A stretch of DNA of 36,436 nucleotides, from the NCBI GenBank assembly GCA_003170135.1, contig PMZR01000094.1, positions 45,969-82,404 of the forward strand, read 5' to 3'. Each line of letters starts with the position of its first letter. Position 1 is the first letter of the stretch. This document shows, piece after piece, positions 16,314 to 24,800 of the stretch. The DNA comes from Acidobacteriota bacterium (GTDB lineage: Bacteria > Acidobacteriota > Vicinamibacteria > Vicinamibacterales > Fen-181). Under the pieces are notes generated by a model. It was not told where the DNA came from. It ran no database searches and was given only the letters and a program-made list of their open reading frames with translations. A program made the translations under genes and the position numbers.

Positions 16314-16733
16314 ATGAAGACGCTGCTGAAGAGACCGGCGCTGTTCGGCGCCGTAGCATTCGGACTGACAGTCGGTTGTGCCCGGTTCATCAGCTACATG
16401 TCCCCACGGTTCCACGTGCAACTCTCCGGGGGCGTCCACCTCCACCATTACGTGATCGGCATCTTCATGCTCACCGTCGCCGGCTACCTGGCGCTCGTCT
16501 TCAAAGGGCCTCGCGCCACCTTCGGGATCGCGCTCCTCTACGGCCTTGCGGTGGCGTTGACGTTCGACGAATTCGGGTTCTGGTTCAACCCGCCGTTCGT
16601 TCGCGGCGTCCGCTGGAACACCAACGGCCTGCTGGTGGTGGGTGCGGCGTTCGTCGTCGTGTCGGTCGTGACGGCGGCGACGAAGCGCCGCCGTCGCCCG
16701 AGCGTCGAGATGCCCGCGGCCTCGTCCCGATAG
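16314..16733 (+). CDS. small four-helix integral membrane protein with HxHH motif
   Basis: A 139-residue protein from ATG 16314 (AAAGGA just upstream). Four hydrophobic segments are visible: residues 9-28, 45-63, 69-90 and 106-124, followed by a basic tail (KRRRRPS). Polar residues inside or beside the membrane are unusual: His42, His44 and His45 in VHLHHYVIGI at the start of TM2, and Asp85-Glu86 in TFDEFGFWF at the end of TM3. This is a combination that could bind a metal or form an active site. A conserved-looking loop (NPPFVRGVRWNTNGL) follows. I recognise no named family. The region immediately upstream carries a promoter and an inverted repeat. The neighbours (desaturase remnant, convergent membrane protein) do not define a pathway. 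It may be a lipid- or metal-related membrane protein, but that is speculation. Confidence 0.72.
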   Translation: MKTLLKRPALFGAVAFGLTVGCARFISYMSPRFHVQLSGGVHLHHYVIGIFMLTVAGYLALVFKGPRATFGIALLYGLAVALTFDEFGFWFNPPFVRGVRWNTNGLLVVGAAFVVVSVVTAATKRRRRPSVEMPAASSR

Positions 16734-16754
16734 CGTCGCGCACCATGCGGCGCG

Positions 16755-17126
16755 TTATCGTGCCGCGCTCGGCGCAAAGCGCCCGAAGCCTTCGCGCACG
16801 CTCCGCACCGCCCCGACGAGCCCCATGATCCAACCGACGGGGTACGGCAGAAGAACGAGCGCCCACCACATCGAACGCCCGCTGTTACCCCCGAAGCCTC
16901 CGATCGCGCTGACGCCCCACAACGCGCCAACACCGATCGCCACGAGGACGAACGCCTCGAAGAGAAGCGCCCGGTGGCGGCTATAGCCAAGAAATGCCCC
17001 GAGCGCAACCAGGCCCGTCCCCGGCAGGATGACAAGGGACCCCTCGAGCGGATCGACCGCTCCGATCACCATGGCGAGGAGCCCGACAATCAACAGGATG
17101 CGCGACGCGCGAATGGTTGCGTTCAT
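16755..17126 (-). CDS. small integral membrane protein, unknown function
   Basis: A 123-residue protein from ATG 17126, chosen because GGAGG lies six bases upstream; an earlier in-frame start at 17150 lacks this. Hydrophobic segments: residues 7-25 (ILLIVGLLAMVIGAV), 29-47 (GSLVILPGTGLVALGAFLG), 55-78 (LLFEAFVLVAIGVGALWGV) and about 92-110 (ALVLLPYPVGWIMGLVGAV). A glycine-rich loop (GGFGGNSGRS) precedes the last helix. There are no catalytic motifs. It sits 57 bp behind the OmpH-like gene on the same strand, with a small hairpin between them, so it may be a second gene of that transcript. No family name can be given. Confidence 0.7.
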   Translation of the reverse strand: MNATIRASRILLIVGLLAMVIGAVDPLEGSLVILPGTGLVALGAFLGYSRHRALLFEAFVLVAIGVGALWGVSAIGGFGGNSGRSMWWALVLLPYPVGWIMGLVGAVRSVREGFGRFAPSAAR

Positions 17127-17145
17127 ATCGCCTCCGCCGCGGCCC

Positions 17146-17166
17146 GGCAAGGCTGAGAGCCTCGCC
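17146..17166 (-). terminator. imperfect hairpin between two minus-strand genes
   Basis: GGC-A-AGGCT and AGCCT-C-GCC pair around a GAG loop with one A/C mismatch. It lies between the OmpH-like gene and the small membrane protein gene. No U-tract follows, so it could be an mRNA processing or attenuating hairpin rather than a terminator. Confidence 0.25.
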
Positions 17167-17183
17167 CTGCCGCTGCCAACGCG

Positions 17184-17723
17184 TTACATCTTCGGATCGA
17201 GCGGCAGCTTCTCGAACGGAATCGGGGGGGCAGTCATCTGCCCGATGATCGTCAGCGTCCGTTCGTCCGGGTTGAACAGCCTGACGAGCGCCGGCGTCAC
17301 ATCGACCGTCTGGATGGCGCCGTCCTTGTACGGCATCTCCCACTTCGACACGATCGCGCCAACGCCCGCCTCTTTCGCAATCGCCGGCAGCTTGTCGGCC
17401 ACCTTCTCCATGATGGTCGCGACGGTCGCCGTCGAAAACACCTGCTGGTGCATCCGGACCTGCATCCAGGGCCCCTCCTGCTCCAGTTCCTTGATGCGCG
17501 CTTCGTCGTTCGACGCCTTCGCCTTCGCGTACGCGTCGTACCGGTCGCGGCTGGCCTGCATGCCCTCGTCTGACCGGTAGTAGGCGAGCGCGACCGCCCG
17601 GGAATCGAAGACGCCAATTCTGGGCGTCGCATCCGGTCGTGCCGGGGCCGTCGCTCCGCCTGGCGTCAGGCACAGGACCGTGAGGGCGAGGGCCACGCCA
17701 GTAACCGTCAGTGCGCGTGTCAT
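17184..17723 (-). CDS. OmpH/Skp-like periplasmic protein
   Basis: A 179-residue exported protein from ATG 17723 with AAAGGAG upstream. Signal peptide at residues 1-26 (ALALTVLCLTPGGATA). The mature part starts with a beta strand (RIGVFDSRAVALAYYRS), then a long charged alpha segment (residues 50-95, RDRYDAYAKAKASNDEARIKELEQEG), and returns with strands AGVGAIVSKWEMPYK and QTVDVTPALVRLFNPDERT. This strand-helix-strand order, with a closing VDVT...L segment, is that of OmpH/Skp chaperones that escort outer-membrane proteins. The helical arm is short for true Skp, so a specialised paralogue is possible. It is divergent from a sigma-54 activator and preceded by a -24/-12-like element, suggesting envelope-stress or condition-specific expression (inference). 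Confidence 0.68.
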   Translation of the reverse strand: MTRALTVTGVALALTVLCLTPGGATAPARPDATPRIGVFDSRAVALAYYRSDEGMQASRDRYDAYAKAKASNDEARIKELEQEGPWMQVRMHQQVFSTATVATIMEKVADKLPAIAKEAGVGAIVSKWEMPYKDGAIQTVDVTPALVRLFNPDERTLTIIGQMTAPPIPFEKLPLDPKM

Positions 17724-17781
17724 CGTGATGCTCCTTTCGACTGGTGTGTGTCTGTTCGTGCGCGCGGTCTGCCGGATGCAT

Positions 17782-17797
17782 CTCAAGTCCCGTGCCC
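17782..17797 (-). promoter_or_regulatory. sigma-54-like -24/-12 promoter of OmpH-like gene
   Basis: On the minus strand the sequence reads GGGCACG, four bases, TTGAG. The -24 half agrees with the sigma-54 consensus TGGCACG except for the first base, and the spacing is correct. The -12 half has TTGA where TTGC is usual. A start near 17771 would give a leader of about 48 nt before ATG 17723. The divergent gene encodes a sigma-54 activator, which makes the match more credible. Confidence 0.5.
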
Positions 17798-17814
17798 ATG
17801 CCGCGCGGGACGAT

Positions 17815-17840
17815 TTCTCGTGAAAACTCCTGGGATCCCA
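17815..17840. promoter_or_regulatory. palindromic sites in the divergent OmpH-like/activator region
   Basis: TTCTCGTGAAAA at 17815-17826 matches the perfect palindrome TTCTCGCGAGAA found at the other end of the activator gene at 10 of 12 positions. TGGGATCCCA at 17831-17840 is a separate perfect palindrome. Both lie upstream of the -24/-12-like element and could be activator binding sites. Confidence 0.4.
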
Positions 17841-17905
17841 TGAAACTGTGAAAACGTATCGGTCGGGATGTGACACAAAATGAACTGGTGACGTACAGTA
17901 AATGT

Positions 17906-19396
17906 ATGTCCACCCAGAAACGCCTTCAGCCCGCGGATCGCGAGTTCTTTCACCTCGTCTCGGACGCCGCGGCGTGCAATCCCTTCGGCGACCGGTACGC
18001 CGGGCTCCTGCAGGCCATTGCCGGCTGTGACGCGTCGGTGGGGTACGACGAGTGCCTCGAGCGCCTGGTCGCGCGCGTGGACGAGCGTGTGCGCCGGCTG
18101 GAGGAGGCCGGCGCCGCCAACGTCAAGCACTTCGACGGCGACGAGCGCCGCATCGTCTGCGACGCGCTGCTCTTCGACATCTACTGGCAGTTCATGGCGT
18201 CGTTCGACCGCCTGATCGAGCAACAGGTCGAATCCGGCGAGCGCTCCCTGCCGGTGCCGTTCGCCCGCGAGGTGCTGGCGGCGTTGGCCCGCCGGGGGTT
18301 CGCCGCCGAGGAGGCGACGCGTTACCTCGCCATCTTCTACCAGATCCGGCGCGCCTTCTTCTTCATCGATCACCAGTTGGTGGGCCGGAGCCCGTGCATG
18401 CAGGAGCTGCGCCGGCATCTCTGGAACAACGTCTTCACCTGCGACATGCGTCTCTACGAGCGCCACCTGTGGGACCGCATGGAAGACTTCTCCACGTTGT
18501 TGCTCGGCGAGACCGGCACCGGGAAGGGCGCGGCGGCGACATCCATCGGGCGGTCGGGGTTCATCCCGTTCGACGAGAAGAAAGGATGTTTCGCGGAGAG
18601 CTTCATGCGCAGCTTCATCGCGCTGAACCTCTCCCAGTTCGCGGAAACGCTGATCGAGTCGGAGCTCTTCGGCCACAGGAAAGGCGCGTTCACGGGGGCG
18701 GTGGACATCCACGAAGGCGTCTTCGCCCGCTGCAGCCGGCACGGCGCGATCTTTCTCGACGAGATCGGCGACGTGACGACGCCCGTGCAGATCAAGCTGC
18801 TGCAGGTGTTGCAGGACCGGACGTTCTCGCCGGTCGGATCCCACGAGAAGCAGCGGTTCCGTGGCCGCGTCATCGCCGCCACCAACCGGCCGCTCGATGC
18901 GCTCCGGCGCGGCGGCCAGTTCCGGGACGATTTCTTCTACCGCCTGTGCTCGGATGTCATCGTCGTGCCGCCGCTGCGGCAGCGCATCCAGGAGGCGCCG
19001 CAGGATCTCGACGACCTGATCGCGGTGACCGTGGCGCGGATGACGGGCGGCCCATCCGAGGACGTCGTGGCCATCGTCGCGGCGGTCGTCGATTCCACCT
19101 GCCGCGGGTATGGGTGGCCGGGCAACGTGCGTGAACTGGAGCAGGCGGTGCGCCGCATCGTGCTCACCCGCGCGTACGGCGGCGACACGCGGGAGCCGGC
19201 GCCCGACTTGTCCGGCCGCCTGCAGGCGGGGATCGCCGACGGGTCGATCGATGCCGACGGGTTGCTCGGCGGGTACTGCAGGCTGTTGTACGACCGTCAC
19301 GGAACTTACGAGGCGGTGGCGCGTCGCACGCGCCTCGACCGGCGCACGGTGAAGGCCTACATCGACAGGACATCGGTCGCCGGCCGGTCTCGCTGA
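17906..19396 (+). CDS. orphan sigma-54-dependent transcriptional activator
   Basis: A 496-residue bacterial enhancer-binding protein from ATG 17906; a GTG at 17870 is also in frame and no start has a clear ribosome binding site. Residues 1-190 are an unusual all-alpha N-terminal region (FFHLVSDAAACNPFGDRY...) that is neither a response-regulator receiver nor an obvious PAS or GAF domain. The AAA+ domain follows: Walker A GETGTGKG (201-208), GAFTGA sigma-54 contact loop (260-265), Walker B GAIFLDEIGD (280-289), and an arginine-finger region FRDDFFYRL. Between Walker A and GAFTGA there is an insertion of roughly ten residues (SGFIPFDEKKGCF). The C terminus ends in a compact helix-turn-helix (YEAVARRTRLDRRTVKAYID). 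It activates sigma-54 RNA polymerase by ATP hydrolysis. The divergent OmpH-like gene is the natural target. Confidence 0.9.
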   Translation: MSTQKRLQPADREFFHLVSDAAACNPFGDRYAGLLQAIAGCDASVGYDECLERLVARVDERVRRLEEAGAANVKHFDGDERRIVCDALLFDIYWQFMASFDRLIEQQVESGERSLPVPFAREVLAALARRGFAAEEATRYLAIFYQIRRAFFFIDHQLVGRSPCMQELRRHLWNNVFTCDMRLYERHLWDRMEDFSTLLLGETGTGKGAAATSIGRSGFIPFDEKKGCFAESFMRSFIALNLSQFAETLIESELFGHRKGAFTGAVDIHEGVFARCSRHGAIFLDEIGDVTTPVQIKLLQVLQDRTFSPVGSHEKQRFRGRVIAATNRPLDALRRGGQFRDDFFYRLCSDVIVVPPLRQRIQEAPQDLDDLIAVTVARMTGGPSEDVVAIVAAVVDSTCRGYGWPGNVRELEQAVRRIVLTRAYGGDTREPAPDLSGRLQAGIADGSIDADGLLGGYCRLLYDRHGTYEAVARRTRLDRRTVKAYIDRTSVAGRSR

Positions 19397-19419
19397 CGCG
19401 CGTGGCCGGCCGGCGGCTG

Positions 19420-19467
19420 TTCTCGCGAGAATCCTCTGCGCGCGGGCTGCGGCCTTTCGCGGGAGAA
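19420..19467. repeat. palindrome TTCTCGCGAGAA and a related copy between convergent genes
   Basis: TTCTCGCGAGAA at 19420-19431 is a perfect 12-bp palindrome, and TTCGCGGGAGAA at 19456-19467 matches it at 10 of 12 positions. GTTCTC at the left and GAGAAC at the right can also pair as the base of a larger hairpin. The pair lies in the 72-bp gap between the convergent activator and secreted-protein genes, so it may be a bidirectional terminator, a protein-binding site, or both. Confidence 0.45.
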
Positions 19468-19468
19468 C

Positions 19469-20431
19469 CTATTTGATTGCCGTCACCGAGCCTGTTACGC
19501 CGAGGCGTGTGCCGACTTTGTCCGAGCACCGCATCTCGCCGGTGAGCTTCCCGTTCTGCGCGCTGACCTCGATCCGCTTGCAGCCGAACTGCTGCTCTTT
19601 CAGCTGCGCCTCGTCCGCCTGCTGCTTCATGTAGGCGGGATCGGTCAACTTCTTCATCTGCGCCTGCATCTGCTCGCTCGCCTTCGTGATCTGCGTCATC
19701 AATTGCTCGCGTTGCGCCGGCGTCAGGTTGGGATCTCTCAACTTCTCCATCAGCGCCACGTAATCGCCGCCCATCGCAGCCGACGGCGCGGCCTCCAGCG
19801 CGAAGGCGTACTCGCGGGTACCCCACAACGAGAACGTCAACCTCGCCTTCAGCTTCTCGAACGGCGTGGCTTCCCCTTTTCGGAAGAACGACACGTCGTA
19901 GGCGGGATCGTCCGAGCCGACCGGACAAGGTGTAGTCAATTGCGAGCGAGCCACCACTTTCCAGCCGTTGGCCGCGTCCATCGTCCACTCGTTGGCGCCG
20001 CCGATCCTCACCGCCTTGTCCGACCGGGCCATCTGGCCGGCCGGCGAGATGACCGCAATCGCGGCGGTTTCCGGCCCGATGCCCGCGGGCGCCTTCAGCG
20101 TCGCGCGGAACTGGGTCCCGGCGAGGTCGGCCTTGACCACCTCGATGTTGTCGTTCTCGACGAAGAGCTTCGACCCGGGCGAGAACTTGCCGTTGACGAT
20201 GGTCTCGACCGTCGCGCCCGGCATGAGGCAGCCCGACGACACCATGTGGATCTCGGGCGTGGGGTACTTCGCCTTCACCGCCTCGCGCGGCTGGCCCTGC
20301 AACTGCTGCAGGCACGCTTTCCGGAACGCGTCTTCCTGCTCCTGGTATTTGTGGGTCGCGGCGCGTGCGAGGCCGAGGGCCACCAGCGCCAGCACCATCA
20401 CCGTTGCGGTTCGTTTCAACCAGGTGTTCAT
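19469..20431 (-). CDS. secreted protein with possible TIG-like domain, unknown function
   Basis: A 320-residue exported protein. ATG 20431 has GGAGGA seven bases upstream and a signal peptide to about residue 25 (VMVLALVALGLARAA). Residues about 65-140 read like an IPT/TIG immunoglobulin-like fold (PGATVETIVNGKFSPGS, FRATLKAPAGIGPETAAIAVISPAG). The middle region has aromatic beta strands (YDVSFFRKGE, LTFSLWGTREYAFAL). Residues about 225-280 are a Met/Gln-rich helical stretch (LMTQITKASEQMQAQMKKL), and the C-terminal 45 residues return to beta with two cysteines. I do not recognise the whole protein. Its start codon overlaps the stop of the O-antigen-ligase-like gene by one base (TGATG), so the two are translated together. 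A role in envelope glycan or surface-protein biology is suggested only by that coupling. Confidence 0.72.
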   Translation of the reverse strand: MNTWLKRTATVMVLALVALGLARAATHKYQEQEDAFRKACLQQLQGQPREAVKAKYPTPEIHMVSSGCLMPGATVETIVNGKFSPGSKLFVENDNIEVVKADLAGTQFRATLKAPAGIGPETAAIAVISPAGQMARSDKAVRIGGANEWTMDAANGWKVVARSQLTTPCPVGSDDPAYDVSFFRKGEATPFEKLKARLTFSLWGTREYAFALEAAPSAAMGGDYVALMEKLRDPNLTPAQREQLMTQITKASEQMQAQMKKLTDPAYMKQQADEAQLKEQQFGCKRIEVSAQNGKLTGEMRCSDKVGTRLGVTGSVTAIK

Positions 20432-21588
20432 CAATCAGTCCTCCGTGTCAGGCTTGCGAGCATTGCGAACAGCGCCCACTCCGCCGGGCGGTGAAACGGA
20501 AAATCGACGCAGGCGATCGCGACGAGCGCGGCCAGCGCTCCGAGCGTCCCGTCCGGCGGGCGCACCCGCCCCGCCCGCACGAGCAGCCACCCGCAGAGCA
20601 GCAAAAACGCGCCGAGCCCGAGCGGACCGTACTCAACCCAGAACTCCAGGTAATCGTCGTGCGCGTGGTCCACCGGGCCGGCAAATCGGGCGTCCTCCCG
20701 GTGTTCGCGAAGCCACGCGTCTTGCCACCCGGCGAACTTCAGCTCGAACGACCCCGGCCCATAGCCGGCCAGCGGCACCTCGCGCAGGTGCGTGGCAGTC
20801 ACCGTGGCCAGGTAGAGACGTCCGTGGATAGTTGTGACAAGCGTGCGCGCGGGCGAGACCCAGAGCAACGCGCAGGCGACGGGCAGCGCAAGGAGCCACC
20901 GCCTGTTGAATCGTCCCGCGCAGAGCGCCGTGACGACCAGGCCGGCCGGCAGCGCAACCAGAAACACGCGCGAACCGGTACTGAAGATGGCCGCGAGTTG
21001 CAGGACCGCCAGCGCAATTCGCGTTCTGCCGGTCGTGCCGAGGCACAGCGGCAACGTGGCGCAGAGCCACGCAGCCACGAAATTCGGGTTGCCCAGCGTG
21101 CCGTACACCTGCATGCGCGAGCCGGCGAAGGTTTCCGCGTGCCAGCCGATCCACCGGAACGGGTCGTGCCCGAAGTACTGCGACAGCGCGATCGCCGATT
21201 CCACGGCCGAACCGGCGCAGACGGCGTTGCCAACGCCCGCGCCGCCAAGATAGAGCGGCAGCGGCAGCACCAACAGAAGAAACGCCGACGGCGAGAGAAA
21301 CGGTCCAGTGATCGCCGAGAACGAGACCGCGGCCAGCCAGACGAGCCATGGCCACGACGCGATTGGGCGCCAGCTCGCATGACGTGCGAAGCGCTGCACG
21401 ACGATCAGCGCGTCGAGGCCGCCGATCACCCAGAGCTTGGGTCCCGAGAACGGCCGACCGAGTCCCGGCCAGCAGGCGAGCGGCAGCAGTGCGACGAGCG
21501 CCGGCACGAACCAGCCGGCGATCCACGTTTCCCGCGGCGTTCCGGCGGACCGTGCGTGCGCTTTCAATATCGTGCCGCGGGCCGTCAC
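20431..21588 (-). CDS. O-antigen ligase/polymerase-like (Wzy_C) membrane protein
   Basis: A 385-residue polytopic membrane protein with about ten hydrophobic segments. The diagnostic region is the large periplasmic loop (residues about 265-330), with YGPGSFELKF and HAHDDYLEFWVEYGPLGLG, the His/Tyr/Glu block of the Wzy_C/WaaL O-antigen ligase family. An earlier loop reads YGTLGNPNFVAAWL, also typical. Members transfer or polymerise lipid-linked glycans on the periplasmic side of the inner membrane, or glycosylate pilins. Which of these applies cannot be told, and no glycosyltransferases are nearby. I used GTG 21588, which has no clear ribosome binding site, so the N terminus is uncertain. The stop overlaps the ATG of the next gene by one base. 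Confidence 0.85.
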   Translation of the reverse strand: MTARGTILKAHARSAGTPRETWIAGWFVPALVALLPLACWPGLGRPFSGPKLWVIGGLDALIVVQRFARHASWRPIASWPWLVWLAAVSFSAITGPFLSPSAFLLLVLPLPLYLGGAGVGNAVCAGSAVESAIALSQYFGHDPFRWIGWHAETFAGSRMQVYGTLGNPNFVAAWLCATLPLCLGTTGRTRIALAVLQLAAIFSTGSRVFLVALPAGLVVTALCAGRFNRRWLLALPVACALLWVSPARTLVTTIHGRLYLATVTATHLREVPLAGYGPGSFELKFAGWQDAWLREHREDARFAGPVDHAHDDYLEFWVEYGPLGLGAFLLLCGWLLVRAGRVRPPDGTLGALAALVAIACVDFPFHRPAEWALFAMLASLTRRTD

Positions 21589-21816
21589 GTTTTTCTGGCC
21601 TGGGAAGTGTCGCGGAGGCAGGCGCGCCCGCGCGTCGGACGCCTCATCAGTATCCGTCCGTGGCTCGGAGAGTCAAGCGGATTCGCGGATTCTGGAGCGC
21701 CCGCCGAGGTTCTTCTGGCAGAGCGCCCCGAGCAGAGGTAGGATCCGTGCTCTCTCGCCCTCGGCACCGGTACCAGGAAGCCCCCAACGCCCCGCTCACC
21801 ATACAGGAGATCGCCC

Positions 21817-24800
21817 GTGAACCACGATAATCCCAGAACCGCGATGCGCTTCCGGGCCGCCACGCTTGCCCTCGCGCTGGTCGTTGCGTTGGGCCTGTCT
21901 TACGCGTGGCCTGCCGCACAGACACAGGCCCCGGCCGCGGCAAAGAAAGTTCTTACCATCGACGACTACACGCGCTGGCGCAGCATCAGCAGCCAGGAGA
22001 TCTCGGGCGACGGCAACTGGGTGACCTACGGGACGGCTCTGACCAATGCGCCGACGACCGATGCGAAGCCGATCCTGCACCTGTTGAATCTCGGCACTGG
22101 CCAGGACATCGAAGTGCCGAACGCGACCGGCGGCCGGTTCTCCTCGGACTCGCACTGGATCGCGTACGTGGTCGATCCGAGCGGTGGGCGCGGCGGACGC
22201 GGAGGGCGCGGGGCAGCGGCTGCAGCGGGCGGCGGCGGTCCCGGCGGCGGCGCTGCACCGGCCGGTGGCGGCGCCCAGCCGGGCGCCGGTCAGACCACTC
22301 CGGGCGGCGCGCAACCCACTCCCGCCGGCGGCCAGGGCGCACAGGCCGGGCGCGGTGGCGCGACGACACCGCCACCCCCGCCGACGCGCGTCGAGCTGCG
22401 CAACCTGGCGACCGGCGCGGTGCAAGCCTGGCAGAACATCGAGTCGTTCACCTTCTCCGCGAACGCCACGCATCTCATCCTGCGCCGGCGTCCTGCCGGG
22501 GCGGCGGGTGCGGCCGGTGGCCGCGGCGGCGCGGGCGCTGACACCGGCGCGCCGGGTGGCGACGCTCCTGGCGGAGCCGGCGGCGGAGCGAACGCTGCGA
22601 CGCCCGCGGGTCCGCGCGGCGTCGATGTCACGGTGCACGACCTTCGAACGGGCCGCGACCAGCTGCTGGGCAGCGTCGGCGACATCGCCTTCAACAAGGC
22701 GGGTGATCTGCTCGCCTACACCGTGGATGCGGCCGAGAAGGACGCGAACGGGCTGTTCGTGCTCGACTTGCGAAGCGGCAAGGTGAACACGCTCGACAAC
22801 GGCGCGCGCCTCTACAACCGGCTGACGTGGAGCGAGGATGGCACCGCGCTGGCCGTGCTCAAGGGCCTGGACGTGGACAAGATGCGCGAACGGGACAACG
22901 TGATCGTCACGTTCCCGAACGTGCAGGCATCCATCGACGCCAACCCGGTCCCGGTGGTGCTCGATCCTGCCAAGGCGGCCGGTTTCCCGAACGGCTGGGT
23001 CGTGAGCGACCGCGCGACGCTCTCGTGGAGCGACGACAAGAAGCGCGTCTTCTTCGGCATCAAGGAACAGGTTTCCGCCCCCGACACGAGCCGGCGGAGA
23101 AGCGCGGACACGGATGCTGACGTGGACGTCTGGAACACGATCGACGAGCGCATCCAGTCGATGCAGATGATTCGGGCCGACCAGGACCGCAATTTCACCT
23201 TCCGCCAGGCGTTCGACGTGTCGGCCGGCAAGTTCGTCCTGCTCGCGGACAAGACGATGCGCGATCTCGACGTCGCAGCGGACGGCCGCTGGGCGGTGGG
23301 GCGCGACACACGCGGGTACATCTCCGACTACAAGCGGGCGGCGGCCGACATCTATCGCGTGAACACCACGACGGGCGAACGCACGTTGATGTTCAAGAAC
23401 CAGATGATCAACACGTCAACGGGCAACCACACGTTCGGCATCTCGCCCGACGGCCACTACTTCCTCTACTGGAAGGACAGCAAGTACCAGGCGTACGACC
23501 TTGACGCCGGGACCACGCGCACGCTCGGCGGCGGCGTGGCGGTGAACTTCAGCGACATGGATTTCGATCATCCGGGACCGAGACCCTCGTACGGCATCGC
23601 CGGCTACACCAGCGACCACAAGTCCGTCATCGTCCAGCACCAGTACGACCTGTGGCTGCTGCCGATCGACGGCAGCGCGGCGCGCAACCTCACGAACGGC
23701 GTGGGCAGCAAGAACGAGATCCGGTTCCGCTACGTGCGGACCGAGCCGCTGGACGAGGCAGGCGTGGGCGCGCCGGGGCCGGGCGGTCCGGGCGGCGGCG
23801 GCGGGCGAGGCGGCGGAGCGGGCGCGCGCGCGACCATCGATCTGACCAAGCCGATCACGCTCTCGGCCTACGGCGAATACACGAAGAAAGCAGGCTTCTA
23901 CGAACTGGCGGACGGGCAACTGAAGGAACAGGTCTACGAGGACGCCGCGTTCAGCAACCCGGTGAAGGCGGCCAAGGCGGACAAGTACCTCTTCACGCAT
24001 CAGACCTTCGTCGAGTTCCCCGACCTGCGCGTCTCGGGGCCGGGCTTCAAGGACTCGAGGAAGATCAGCAACGCCAACCCGCAGCAGTCGGAATACATGT
24101 GGGGGCACCGGATCCTCTTCGACTTCAAGAACAAACAGGGCCGGCATCTGCAGGGGATCCTCGCGCTCCCGGATGACTACAAGCCCGGCGAGAAGCGGCC
24201 GATGCTGGTGAACTTCTACGAGAAGAACTCGCAGACGATGCACCGCTACACGGCACCGAGCTACCTGTCGAGCATGGGATCGTCGCCGGTGCAGGCGGTC
24301 AGCGAGGGTTACATCACGATGCTGCCCGACATCTACTTCAATACCGGCGCGTCGCACAGCGACATGCTCGACTGCGTCGAGGCCGCCGTGAAGAAGGTGA
24401 TCGAGATGGGCTACGTCGATCCCAAGCGGATCGGCATCAACGGGCACAGCTACGGCGGGGAGGGCGCGGCCTTCATCGGGACGCGGTCGCGGCTGTTCGC
24501 CGCGGTCGGCGAAGGCGCGGGCGTGACGGACCTTTACAACGACTTCAACCAGAACTGGGGATGGTCGTACCAGGTGTCGGGCGGCAGCGGCGCGAACGGC
24601 CACGACTATTACATGTACAGCCAGGGCCGCGAAGGCGTGGCGCCGTGGGACCAGCCGGAGATGTACCGCTTCGAATCGGCGCTTGCGCACGTGCGCGAAG
24701 TGACGGCGCCGTTCCTCATCATGCACGGCACGGCGGACCCGACGGTGTCGTTCACCAACAGTCTCGGGTTCTACAACGCCTTGCGGTTCAACGGCAAGAA

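Noticed and set aside
15823..16359. A 178-codon minus-strand desaturase as a functional gene
   Set aside because: The third histidine box and the second membrane pair are missing, and the N-terminal 60 codons are unlike the family.
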